Source: Nocardia iowensis
GTDB taxonomy: Bacteria; Actinomycetota; Actinomycetes; Mycobacteriales; Mycobacteriaceae
Assembly (NCBI RefSeq): GCF_019222765.1
Contig: NZ_CP078145.1
Coordinates: forward strand, 6,076,001-6,140,000
DNA length: 64,000 nucleotides
Reading direction: 5' to 3'
Numbering within the stretch: position 1 is the stretch's first letter; each line of letters starts with the position of its first letter. A program made the position numbers and the translations under genes. Positions 55,570 to 63,425 of the stretch are shown here, in pieces. The notes under the pieces are model-generated. The model was not told the origin of the DNA. It saw nothing but the letters and a program-made list of their open reading frames with translations, and made no database searches.

Positions 55570-56388
55570 TCAGCCGAGCGAAGCGGCGAACTCGTCGAAG
55601 CTCGCGTGGTCGGGACCGAACTGGTGCACCAGATCGGCGACGGCACGAGCCGCGGCGGCCGGATCCGCCGCTTGAAAGATGTTGCGACCCATGGCAACTC
55701 CGGCCGCCCCGGCCCGCAGGATCTGTTCCACATAGGCCAGCACCGCAGCCAGGTCGTCCTGTCGGGGGCCGCCGACCACGACCAACGGCACCGGTGAATT
55801 GCTCGCGATCTCAGCCATGGTCTGTACGTCGCCGGTGTACATGGTCTTGACGATGTCGGCGCCGAGATCCGCCGCAAGCGTCACGGCGTGTGCGATCAGC
55901 CCCGGGTCGCGCGGGTCGCTGATCTTCGGGCCGCGCGGGTACATCATCGCCATCAGCGGCATGTTCCAGCGGTCGCACGCGTCGGCGACCAGGGCCAGGT
56001 CGGCGACCTGCTGCCGCTCCTGTTCGGAGCCGAGGTTCACGTGCACGCTGACCGCGTCGGCGCCCAGCCGCAGTGCCTCCTCTACTTGGGCGACAAGGTA
56101 TTTCGCATTGGGGTCCGGTGCGTGCACCGTGCTCGCGCTCATGTGCACGATCAGCGAGATCGTCGTGAACCAGCGCGGGTCCACATAGCGCAGCGCACCC
56201 TTGTGCAGCACAACCGCGTCCACGTGAGCACCGGACAACTTGCCGACCAGACCGTCGACCCGATTGCCACCGGTCACCGGCCCGTCGGTCACCGAGTGAT
56301 CCAGGGGCACGATCATCAGCCGCTGGTCGTGGTGTCGATGCAGCCGCCGCAGCCGCAGCTCGCGGGCGGACGATAGATAGCGTCGCAT
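55570..56388 (-). CDS. GriI-type aldolase (2-amino-4,5-dihydroxy-6-oxo-7-phosphonooxyheptanoate synthase)
   Basis: A 272-residue DhnA-family class I aldolase. IVPLDHSVTDGP (Asp30) and the Schiff-base Lys181 in ADIVKTMYTGD are present. In grixazone biosynthesis GriI joins aspartate semialdehyde to dihydroxyacetone phosphate. ATG 56388 has GAGGGG seven bases upstream; an ATG at 56403 overlaps the halogenase stop by ATGA and would add five residues. Paired with the GriH-type synthase it makes 3,4-AHBA. Confidence 0.93.
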   Translation of the reverse strand: MRRYLSSARELRLRRLHRHHDQRLMIVPLDHSVTDGPVTGGNRVDGLVGKLSGAHVDAVVLHKGALRYVDPRWFTTISLIVHMSASTVHAPDPNAKYLVAQVEEALRLGADAVSVHVNLGSEQERQQVADLALVADACDRWNMPLMAMMYPRGPKISDPRDPGLIAHAVTLAADLGADIVKTMYTGDVQTMAEIASNSPVPLVVVGGPRQDDLAAVLAYVEQILRAGAAGVAMGRNIFQAADPAAAARAVADLVHQFGPDHASFDEFAASLG

Positions 56389-56399
56389 GCGATGTCCCC

Positions 56400-57803
56400 T
56401 CATTTCCCGGTCTGCACTGCGGCGTCGTCTGCCCTCCGGAGCGTCAGCTTCGGTTCGGTCTCCAGGTACAGGCCCGCCAGCGCACGGCTGGGCGAGTCGG
56501 GCATCTGCTCCATGGAGGCGTTGTGGTTGGCGAGCGGGTTGTTGGTCGGGGCGTTGGGGCCGGCCAGCCGGTCGGCGACCACCTCGTACGCCTTCTCTTT
56601 GGCATCGGCCAGATCCTCGATACCGGTGACGATGTGGAGGAATGCCTCATGCAGGTTGAGCCGGCGCTTCTCCCGCGAAGTCAGCTTCTGCGCCTCGAAG
56701 AAGTGTTCGTCGCGGCCGCGATAGCTCTGGTAGAACACCGAGACCAGAACCAGCAGCCGCTCGTAGGCCTTCTCGTACGCCTTGGCGTAGAACCGCAGCG
56801 CATGCTCCTCCGCCACCCCGTCCCGCAGCACGGAGGTGATGCTGGCGGCCGCGAGCAGTCCGCTGTAGGTCGCCAGGTGCACACCGGTGGACAGCAGCGG
56901 ATCCAGGAAGCAGGCCGCGTCGCCGACGAGGGCGTAGCCGGGCCCGGCGAAAGCCTCCGTGACGTAGGAGTAGTCGCTTTCTGCCTTGACCTCGGAGACC
57001 AACCGCGCGCCGTCGATCAGATCGGCGATCAGCGGGCTTTCCGCGATCTTCGTCAGATAGATCTCCTCGAGATCGGCGCGCTCGGCCTGCTTTTCGCGCA
57101 AGTGCGCCTTGCTGGTGACCACGCCGATGCTCACTGTCTCGTCGTGCAGCGGGATCGCCCACAACCAGCCCTGCGGGATCGAGCACACCGCGATGGCCCC
57201 GTCTGGTCCCGGCTCCAGTTCCTTGGTCCCCTGCCAATAGCCCCAGACGCCAACGTTTTTGAACACGTCGTGGAACCGGCGGCTGCCCAGGTGCTTGGTG
57301 GCCATCAACCCGGCACGACCAGAGGCGTCGACCAGGAAGTCGAAGGAGATCTCACCGCCGCCATTGCGATCGGAGCGCTCCCACACCGCACGTACCGCCC
57401 GGTCACCGTCGAAGACGATCTCCTTGACCGAGACGCCCTCCCGCACGTCGACACCCTGTGACTTGGCGTGTTCGAGTAGCAGGTGATCGAACTCCGAGCG
57501 GATCACCTGCCAGCTGTAGGTGGTGTCGTCGAGATCGTTGAAGCGAAGGTCCCACTTCTCCGTGCCCCACTCGAAATACGCGCCGCCCTTGCGCTGGAAC
57601 CCATGCGCCTCGATCTTCTCTCTGGCGCCCATGAGGTCGAGGATGGGCAGGCAAGAGGGCAGCAGGGATTCGCCTATGTGGTAGCGGGGGAAGGTCTCCC
57701 GCTCCAGCAGTGTGACGGAAAAGCCCGCACGGGCGAGCAGGGTCGCGGTCGTCGAGCCCGCCGGTCCGCCTCCGACCACCAGAATCTGAACGGCTTCGTG
57801 CAC
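56400..57803 (-). CDS. flavin-dependent halogenase (phenol/pyrrole type)
   Basis: 467 residues. FAD motif GGGPAGS (11-17), catalytic Lys72 in GFQRKGGAYFEWG, the halogenase hallmark GWLWAIP (212-218), and FLDPLLSTG (299-307). Together these separate true halogenases (CndH, PltA and Tcp21 types) from other flavoproteins. It needs FADH2 supplied by a reductase, which the downstream fusion could provide. The probable substrate is 3,4-AHBA or a derivative, chlorinated next to the hydroxyl. GTG 57803 has GAGGAG upstream. Confidence 0.9.
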   Translation of the reverse strand: MHEAVQILVVGGGPAGSTTATLLARAGFSVTLLERETFPRYHIGESLLPSCLPILDLMGAREKIEAHGFQRKGGAYFEWGTEKWDLRFNDLDDTTYSWQVIRSEFDHLLLEHAKSQGVDVREGVSVKEIVFDGDRAVRAVWERSDRNGGGEISFDFLVDASGRAGLMATKHLGSRRFHDVFKNVGVWGYWQGTKELEPGPDGAIAVCSIPQGWLWAIPLHDETVSIGVVTSKAHLREKQAERADLEEIYLTKIAESPLIADLIDGARLVSEVKAESDYSYVTEAFAGPGYALVGDAACFLDPLLSTGVHLATYSGLLAAASITSVLRDGVAEEHALRFYAKAYEKAYERLLVLVSVFYQSYRGRDEHFFEAQKLTSREKRRLNLHEAFLHIVTGIEDLADAKEKAYEVVADRLAGPNAPTNNPLANHNASMEQMPDSPSRALAGLYLETEPKLTLRRADDAAVQTGK

Positions 57804-57864
57804 TGTGACTCCTCATGAATCGGTTTGACACCCTTGATGATTCGGCCACGAGGTATCGGCGGCA

Positions 57865-59214
57865 TTACTCCGCGCTATCGCCGATACAGCCCTTCGGTTC
57901 GAGGAGGAACTGGGTGAAGTTGTCGTCGTGCGGGATGCCGGGCACCGTCGCCCACGGCAGCACCGTGCCCCGAACCACCTTGCGCACACTGGGTTCCCGT
58001 AGTGCGCGGCTCACCAGCTCGGCCCGGTCGGTGATCAGGTTGAGCACCAGTGAGTCACGCAGCGGGGCAATGCCGTCGGCCGCGGTCCACGGTGCAACAA
58101 CGACGAAGGGAAACGGGAGTTCCGTACCGACCAGGGGGTGACTGGCCGTCGGTGCGGATAACACGATAGGTTGTGGGACAACGGAACCGTCGTCGAGTTC
58201 CACCATGCTGTCGCCGCCGCTGTGGTCGGTCAGCTCCGCGCGCATCGAGTCGATCAGTCGCTCGAGCCGTTGCGCGCGACCGCGTTCCAGGAACAGCAGG
58301 TCGGCCGCCGGGTCCGTCGCGGGCAGCACCGGCAGCTTTCGCAGTCGCAGCGCCAGTCCGTCGGCGACCTGAGCCACCGGTCGCGAGGTCAACACCGCGG
58401 AGAGATTGTTGCATCGCGCGCCGCCGTCGAAAGACGCTGAGTACGCGAGGTGATCGAGGACCGTGTCATCGATGTCCGCGTCCAGTAAGGCCTTTGCCCG
58501 GCCCGGGCCACGTACCGCGACCGATTCCCTTGCCCGCCAGCGGGTAACAGCGCTCTCGCCGCCGTAGACGATCCCTCGGTCGGCCTGACCGAGCAGGAAC
58601 TCCCCGACCGCATGGGAACTCGGCAGAAAGGCGATCTTGCCTGCGGGCAGTCCGGCGGCGGTCAATGCCGCGATCAGGCGCAGCGGTGTGAACGGGTCCC
58701 TGCTTCCCGGGCGCACCAGCACGCTGTAGCCGTGAAACAGGGCCTGCACCCAGGAAGCGTTGGGCGCCGGATGGTTGCTGGCCAGCACGGCGGCGAACAA
58801 CCTGCCTCGGGGCACCCATCTCGTCCGGAATCCATTACCGAACTCGGTCCGCGGGAGTTCGGCGGCCGTGGTCTCGGGCAACTCCGTCAACTGCGCGACG
58901 ATCTCCTCGACCGACCGCCGCACCGCCGACATGGTGAGCCCCGAGCTGCGAATCACATTCAGCGCGTAGTCGTTCGGCGACGCACCGGCCAGATTCTCGG
59001 TGGCGAAGAGCGCGGCCGCGCGAGGGAAGATCGCCGGATCCGGCGGCACGCCGTCGGCGTCGGCCCGCAATTCGGCCACGGCGGACTGGGCGAGCAGCCG
59101 AGGGGCGAGACCGACGTCGGCCACCGGTTCCCCCGACACGCCATTCAGCTGCGACCGATCCGCGCTGGCGACCGTCCGCGCCCCGATCATGGGGTCGATC
59201 ACGATCGGGGCCAT
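57865..59214 (-). CDS. GriC/LuxC-like acyl reductase
   Basis: A 449-residue LuxC-type acyl reductase in the aldehyde dehydrogenase superfamily. The catalytic cysteine lies in FDGGARCNNLSAVL; VLASNHPAPNASWVQALF precedes it. With the GriD-like ligase it would form a carboxylic acid reductase; in grixazone biosynthesis GriC/GriD reduce 3,4-AHBA to its aldehyde. Its ATG overlaps the ligase stop by one base, so the pair is translationally coupled. About 60 bp separate it from the halogenase. Confidence 0.87.
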   Translation of the reverse strand: MAPIVIDPMIGARTVASADRSQLNGVSGEPVADVGLAPRLLAQSAVAELRADADGVPPDPAIFPRAAALFATENLAGASPNDYALNVIRSSGLTMSAVRRSVEEIVAQLTELPETTAAELPRTEFGNGFRTRWVPRGRLFAAVLASNHPAPNASWVQALFHGYSVLVRPGSRDPFTPLRLIAALTAAGLPAGKIAFLPSSHAVGEFLLGQADRGIVYGGESAVTRWRARESVAVRGPGRAKALLDADIDDTVLDHLAYSASFDGGARCNNLSAVLTSRPVAQVADGLALRLRKLPVLPATDPAADLLFLERGRAQRLERLIDSMRAELTDHSGGDSMVELDDGSVVPQPIVLSAPTASHPLVGTELPFPFVVVAPWTAADGIAPLRDSLVLNLITDRAELVSRALREPSVRKVVRGTVLPWATVPGIPHDDNFTQFLLEPKGCIGDSAE

Positions 59215-60260
59215 CAGTACACGCCCTCGATGATCTCGACCTCATCGAGGGCGCGGTAGGTCTGGACGTCGGCGAGTCCGTCCACATCCTCGCCGGGCAC
59301 CGGCTTTACCCGCACAGCCGTGTCGCGTTCGAGGACGTTCGGCAGGAACATCTCCTCTGTCACCAGGTGCAGCCGGACTCTGCCCCGCTCGCCGTAGTCG
59401 ACCGGTTGCCCGTCCGCACCGACCAGTTCGATGCGGGTGGTCTCCGGGAACGGCGTGAATACACAGGGGTGGATGTCGTCGTCGACGGGGCGACGCTGCG
59501 GCGCGATACCCATCAGACTGTTGCCGTACACCCCGGCGATTACCTTGTCCGGGAAGAAGACCTCGCGCAGCTGCCGCAGCGTCTCCAGGCTGATCGATGT
59601 GCCCGCCCAGAGGATCGCTTCGACCTTGGACTGTACGAGCTCGTACAGCTCGGGCCGCGCGCAGATCGCCTCCAGCACCGGCGGTGTCGTGTTGAGCACG
59701 GCGATCTCTTGCGTGCGCAGGATCGGCTCTGCCTGGTCGAGCAGGTGCTCGAGGTACTTCTCCGCGATCTCGCCGAGCCCATGTGCCATGAGGTGCTTGA
59801 CCCAGCGCGGATCGAAGTCGACGGAGTGGAAGAATCCACCACCCATGGCCGAATGGCGGGCGACGTCCGAACCAGCGACGTGCGGGCCGGTGGGCCCGAG
59901 GTGTAGCCAGTCACCTCCGGGCGGAACCCCGAGTTCGAGCAGCCGCTGCCGGGCCCACGCCAGCATCCGCACGCGATATCCGCAATCGACGATGCGCTTG
60001 GGCTCGCCCGTGGTGCCTCCGGACTCGTACACCTGAAACACCCTGTCGGACAAACCCTTCGGCACCAGATCGCGCACAGTCACCGAGCGCAGTTCGGCAC
60101 TGACGTCCGGGAACAGCACCAGGTCCGCGGCCGAACGCACGTCCCGGATCGGATCGAATCCGAGTTCGGCTCGCTTGGCCAGCCAGAACGGCGACCCGGT
60201 GTTCGTATCGAAGTGCCACGTCATCGACTCTCTGACGTGGCTGTCGAAATGGGAAGTCAC
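59214..60260 (-). CDS. GriD/LuxE-like acyl-adenylating protein
   Basis: A 348-residue member of the acyl-protein synthetase (LuxE)/adenylate-forming group. The ATP motif is YESGGTTGEPKRI. It activates the carboxylate with ATP and passes it to the GriC-like reductase. GTG 60260 has a GAGG upstream. It is the first structural gene after the SARP activator (56 bp), and starts the run of coupled genes. Confidence 0.87.
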   Translation of the reverse strand: MTSHFDSHVRESMTWHFDTNTGSPFWLAKRAELGFDPIRDVRSAADLVLFPDVSAELRSVTVRDLVPKGLSDRVFQVYESGGTTGEPKRIVDCGYRVRMLAWARQRLLELGVPPGGDWLHLGPTGPHVAGSDVARHSAMGGGFFHSVDFDPRWVKHLMAHGLGEIAEKYLEHLLDQAEPILRTQEIAVLNTTPPVLEAICARPELYELVQSKVEAILWAGTSISLETLRQLREVFFPDKVIAGVYGNSLMGIAPQRRPVDDDIHPCVFTPFPETTRIELVGADGQPVDYGERGRVRLHLVTEEMFLPNVLERDTAVRVKPVPGEDVDGLADVQTYRALDEVEIIEGVY

Positions 60261-60316
60261 GATGCCTCACTCTGCTCGACGCGCCAGTTCTCTCGGGCCG
60301 AGCGTCGCAATGGCAC

Positions 60317-61261
60317 CTATTGCCGGCCTATCGGCGAGGTATCAGGCGTCTTGGCCGCCGCGACGAACGCGTGGTACTCGGCGCGCAGCCGCACGATCTC
60401 CGATTCCAGGCGGGTCAGCCGGTGCTCGGTCTCGGCCCGTGTGTCGGGGACGATTCGGTCGGTGGCCGGATGGGCACCGAGCCGAAGGCGGTGGCCCGTG
60501 GGCAAGGTTCCCGACTCGTTGGTCAGGACGAAGATCTCGGTCTTGCGCAGACTCTCGCCCGGCTCGATGCCGAGCTCATCCGCGAACCGCTTGCGGACCG
60601 TGCGATAGAACTCCAACGCTTCGGCCCGGCGGCCGGACAGGTGCAGTGCCAACATGAGTTGGGCACAAAGGTTTTCACGGAAGGGCGCGTCCGCGACGTA
60701 GCAGTTCAGCTCGCCGATGATTTCGCGCTGCCGCCCCAGCCGCAGGTTCAGGTCGATGTACTCCTCGACAACCACGTATCGATCCTCGGTGACCTTGACC
60801 GCCGCTGCCGCCAGCAGGTCGCTTTCCAGCCCGACCGCCAGCCGACCACGCCATAGGTCCAACGCGGACCGCAGCAGCCGCACCGCCTCGACGAGGCGGC
60901 CGTTGGCGGCGGCCGCCCGGCCACGCTCGACCAGATCCTGGAATCGGTGCAGGTCCAACGCGCCCTCATCGACCCGCAGCAGGTAGCCCGACGAATGCGT
61001 CTCGATCACCTCTCCGCATCCTTTGGCGGCGAACTTGCGGCGCAGTTCGGACACGCAGATGCGGATCTGGCTCTTGGCGGAGACGGGTGGGTCCTCGCTC
61101 CAGACGGCGGCGATGAGGCGATCGATGCTCATCACCTGGTTGGCCTCCAACAACAGCATGGCGAGTAGGACCCGCTGCCGACTGCCGGTGAGACGGATTT
61201 GTTCCTCTGCGCATTCGACCTTCAGCGGTCCGAGCAGACGATAACGCAACTCTCTCGCCAC
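60317..61261 (-). CDS. SARP family transcriptional activator
   Basis: 314 residues. An N-terminal OmpR-type winged helix (LLGPLKVECAEEQIRLTGSR, then RLIAAVWSEDPPVSAKSQI) is followed by the BTAD helical-repeat domain (LDLHRFQDLVERGRAAAANG onward, then LMLALHLSGRRAEALEFYR). The C-terminus carries an extra coiled coil (ETEHRLTRLESEIVRLRAEY). SARPs activate antibiotic clusters through direct heptamer repeats at 11-bp spacing. GTG 61261 has AGGGGG upstream. The grixazone cluster also has a SARP, GriR. Confidence 0.92.
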   Translation of the reverse strand: MARELRYRLLGPLKVECAEEQIRLTGSRQRVLLAMLLLEANQVMSIDRLIAAVWSEDPPVSAKSQIRICVSELRRKFAAKGCGEVIETHSSGYLLRVDEGALDLHRFQDLVERGRAAAANGRLVEAVRLLRSALDLWRGRLAVGLESDLLAAAAVKVTEDRYVVVEEYIDLNLRLGRQREIIGELNCYVADAPFRENLCAQLMLALHLSGRRAEALEFYRTVRKRFADELGIEPGESLRKTEIFVLTNESGTLPTGHRLRLGAHPATDRIVPDTRAETEHRLTRLESEIVRLRAEYHAFVAAAKTPDTSPIGRQ

Positions 61262-61320
61262 GAGAGATCCCCCTATCGAGCATTCGAAAACAATCGATCG
61301 AATAATTCGAACAGACGACG

Positions 61321-61338
61321 ACCGATTGGTTACCGATT
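61321..61338 (-). promoter_or_regulatory. direct heptamer repeat with 11-bp period, possible SARP box
   Basis: ACCGATT occurs twice (61321-61327 and 61332-61338) with a 4-bp gap, exactly the 11-bp period of SARP binding sites. It lies 60-77 bp upstream of the SARP start, so autoregulation is possible. The heptamer is not the textbook TCGAG type and only two copies exist. Confidence 0.4.
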
Positions 61339-62624
61339 CATTAACAAGCCGTTCGTGAACAAGCAGGAGACGTCAGTCGATCCCTCGTCGAATTTTCAGC
61401 CCCCAACCTGGAGAAACTCAATCGGAGCAGGGGGTGCATATGTGCCCTGACCCGCAAAAGCGACAGTAGACAAGGGAAAGCCTGCCGTCAAGCGGAAGAG
61501 TTCCACTCGGAAGGATCTGCAAGATTTCGAACCGAAGGCTTCGATCGGCCCGGAGCCCATGATATTGACGTGTTGACGGGGGCCGACGGAACTCAATCCC
61601 CAGGAGGCGTCGCCAACGCTTCGCTAGCCCTCGGCAGTGCATCTACCAGCAGGGACAGTGCCGGTCGCGCCGTGGCGGCGACCGAGCCAGCACCAGGGCT
61701 GGAGCTGTCGGCCTGGCGGTGTGATTCGTTATAGGAGATGCAAAGCTGACGGTTTGCAGATGCTTGTGGGAATTACGTATCGACCCCCGAATCTCGACGC
61801 GCATCAACCATTGACACGTCTATCCCAGACTATCTGAACGCTGCATCCGCGCAAAAGTCGGAATTCGATGTAGGCCACTTCCATATCGCTCTCGAGTCCA
61901 GCATTTATCCATACACAATCGAGTTGCATTGGAGTGAGCGACAGAGCATATCTTTTCCGTGATATCACCAGCATTTCACGACATAACTTACATAATCAGG
62001 GCTATTCGCCGACGCAGGCCTTCGGAGATGGGTTGAGCACTTTGCGCAGCAGAACCCGTGGGTAACCGCAACTGCCTGTGCATGATGCCCATCCCATGTC
62101 GGCGCATGGTGACGCGGCATCCAAACGAGCCCGAGGGCCGCGCCAGCGGGTATCGGAATGCAAGCCCAGCTGCACCGCTTGGGCGACAGCCGATCCGACC
62201 GCCGGTTCGATGGCCCGTCCCGGTCGCTTCGGCGAACTCGACCAAGCCCCCTCAGCGCCATAACTGGCACCCACAGAGCGACATCACAACCCCGCCAACG
62301 CATTTGGCAATTACCGCTCCGCAGCATGCTGAATTACCGAGTTGAGGATGTCGGATCCGCGTATTGCGAGCGGTGTCGCCGCTACGGGTGTGACCCACGG
62401 GATGCTCGGACTCGAGCGAACACGAACCCCAAGCTGCTACGAATCGCTATGGTTCGCAGCCGAACACTCTATGGTGACGCAAGTCACAGTCAGACGGCTG
62501 ATCGCCGACAGCCATCCACTCGCGTACAGGTTCCGAGCTCATGCGAAACGCGGTCGGTGGGGGTGCGATTTCGGCCGATTGGCGACACCCAGGGCCACAC
62601 CAGCTGGATGCGGATATATGAAAC
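61339..62624. other. 1.3-kb stretch without a recognisable gene
   Basis: Several open frames of 60-120 codons exist on both strands, but none has family motifs, a good ribosome site and the codon use of the neighbours together. Base composition is less GC-rich than the flanking genes in the first half (61270-62000). I see no transposase, integrase or other mobile-element remnant. It separates the biosynthetic cluster from the tRNA genes. Confidence 0.6.
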
Positions 62625-62666
62625 GAAACAGCCCCTGACATGCTTGCGCAGGTCAGGGGCTGTTTC
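62625..62666. terminator. 15-bp hairpin downstream of tRNA-Val(CAC)
   Basis: A perfect stem (62625-62639 with 62652-62666), loop 12, with TTTT following on the plus strand. It sits 7 bp from the 3' end of the minus-strand tRNA gene. Confidence 0.85.
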
Positions 62667-62673
62667 TTTTAAG

Positions 62674-62745
62674 TGGTCCCAGCTGGTTTCGAACCAGCGA
62701 CCTTCCGCGTGTGAGGCGGACGCTCTCCCGCTGAGCTATGGGACC
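62674..62745 (-). tRNA. tRNA-Val(CAC)
   Basis: The cloverleaf folds from the sequence: acceptor GGTCCC/GGGACC, D-arm AGCTCAGCGGGAGAGC, anticodon loop CTCACAC (anticodon CAC), T-arm GCTGG-TTCGAAA-CCAGC, discriminator A. Confidence 0.93.
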
Positions 62746-62806
62746 TGAACTCATGCCACATGGTGGCGGGCCGGGTGGCGTGGAAGCGCCCTCCGAACGA
62801 GATGGA

Positions 62807-62837
62807 ACATTAGCACGCGCCACCGGCGGTTCACCAA
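62807..62837 (-). promoter_or_regulatory. promoter for tRNA-Val(CAC)
   Basis: Minus strand: TTGGTG (62832-62837), 19 bp, TAATGT (62807-62812). The -10 and the bases after it (CTAATGTTC, two bases, TCTCG) are the same as in the opposite tRNA promoter at 63012-63041. Confidence 0.6.
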
Positions 62838-63011
62838 ATCGCCACCCGGACAGGGCGGAACGCGCTGTGCACCAGTCCGTCTCGGCCTGGGGTACCAGCG
62901 ATCTATTCCCCTGTTCACGCGGTCCAGCCGGGCCGTCGAACCTCCCCAATCACACCGGCCACCTCCGCCACACTGGCAACCTCGCCGATTTCCCCCGTTC
63001 TACCAGCGGAT

Positions 63012-63041
63012 TTGTAGCTTTCACCGGGCGTCCGCTAATGT
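63012..63041 (+). promoter_or_regulatory. promoter for the tRNA-Gly-Cys-Val group
   Basis: TTGTAG (63012-63017), 18 bp, TAATGT (63036-63041), ending 47 bp before tRNA-Gly. Confidence 0.65.
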
Positions 63042-63088
63042 TCTGTCTCGCACCACGGAGGCCACAACGGGCCGCCGAGATGCAAAAT

Positions 63089-63160
63089 GCGGATGTAGCG
63101 CAGTGGTAGCGCATCACCTTGCCAAGGTGAGGGTCGCGGGTTCGAATCCCGTCATCCGCT
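63089..63160 (+). tRNA. tRNA-Gly(GCC)
   Basis: Acceptor GCGGATG/CATCCGC, anticodon stem-loop CACC-TTGCCAA-GGTG (anticodon GCC), T-arm CGGG-TTCGAAT-CCCG region, discriminator T. Confidence 0.95.
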
Positions 63161-63207
63161 CGAAGAGGTAGGGCCAGGCAAACTAGTTTCGCCGTCCCCC
63201 TTCGCAC

Positions 63208-63278
63208 GGTGGAGTGGCCGAGTGGTGAGGCAACGGCCTGCAAAGCCGTGCACACGGGTTCGATTCCCGTCTCCACCT
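63208..63278 (+). tRNA. tRNA-Cys(GCA)
   Basis: Acceptor GGTGGAG/CTCCACC, anticodon loop CTGCAAA in a CGGC/GCCG stem (anticodon GCA), T-arm ACGGG-TTCGATT-CCCGT. One base separates it from the next tRNA. Confidence 0.95.
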
Positions 63279-63279
63279 C

Positions 63280-63351
63280 GCGCGATTAGCTCAGCGGGAG
63301 AGCGCTTCCCTGACACGGAAGAGGTCACTGGTTCAATCCCAGTATCGCGCA
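63280..63351 (+). tRNA. tRNA-Val(GAC)
   Basis: Acceptor GCGCGAT/ATCGCGC, anticodon loop CTGACAC in a TTCC/GGAA stem (anticodon GAC), T-arm ACTGG-TTCAATC-CCAGT. The 3' CCA is encoded (63352-63354). Confidence 0.95.
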
Positions 63352-63369
63352 CCACCGTAGTACCAGGTC

Positions 63370-63391
63370 AGGCCCCCTTTCGAGGGGGCCT
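63370..63391 (+). terminator. intrinsic terminator after the tRNA group
   Basis: A 9-bp perfect stem AGGCCCCCT/AGGGGGCCT closed by a TTCG tetraloop and followed by a T-rich tail (TTCTTGTTG). Confidence 0.92.
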
Positions 63392-63425
63392 TTCTTGTTG
63401 TGTGGGCTATCTTTGACCTGATGAG

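Noticed and set aside
62158..62748. 196-codon plus-strand frame upstream of the tRNA genes
   Set aside because: It runs through the tRNA-Val(CAC) gene and its terminator, and has no motif or ribosome site.
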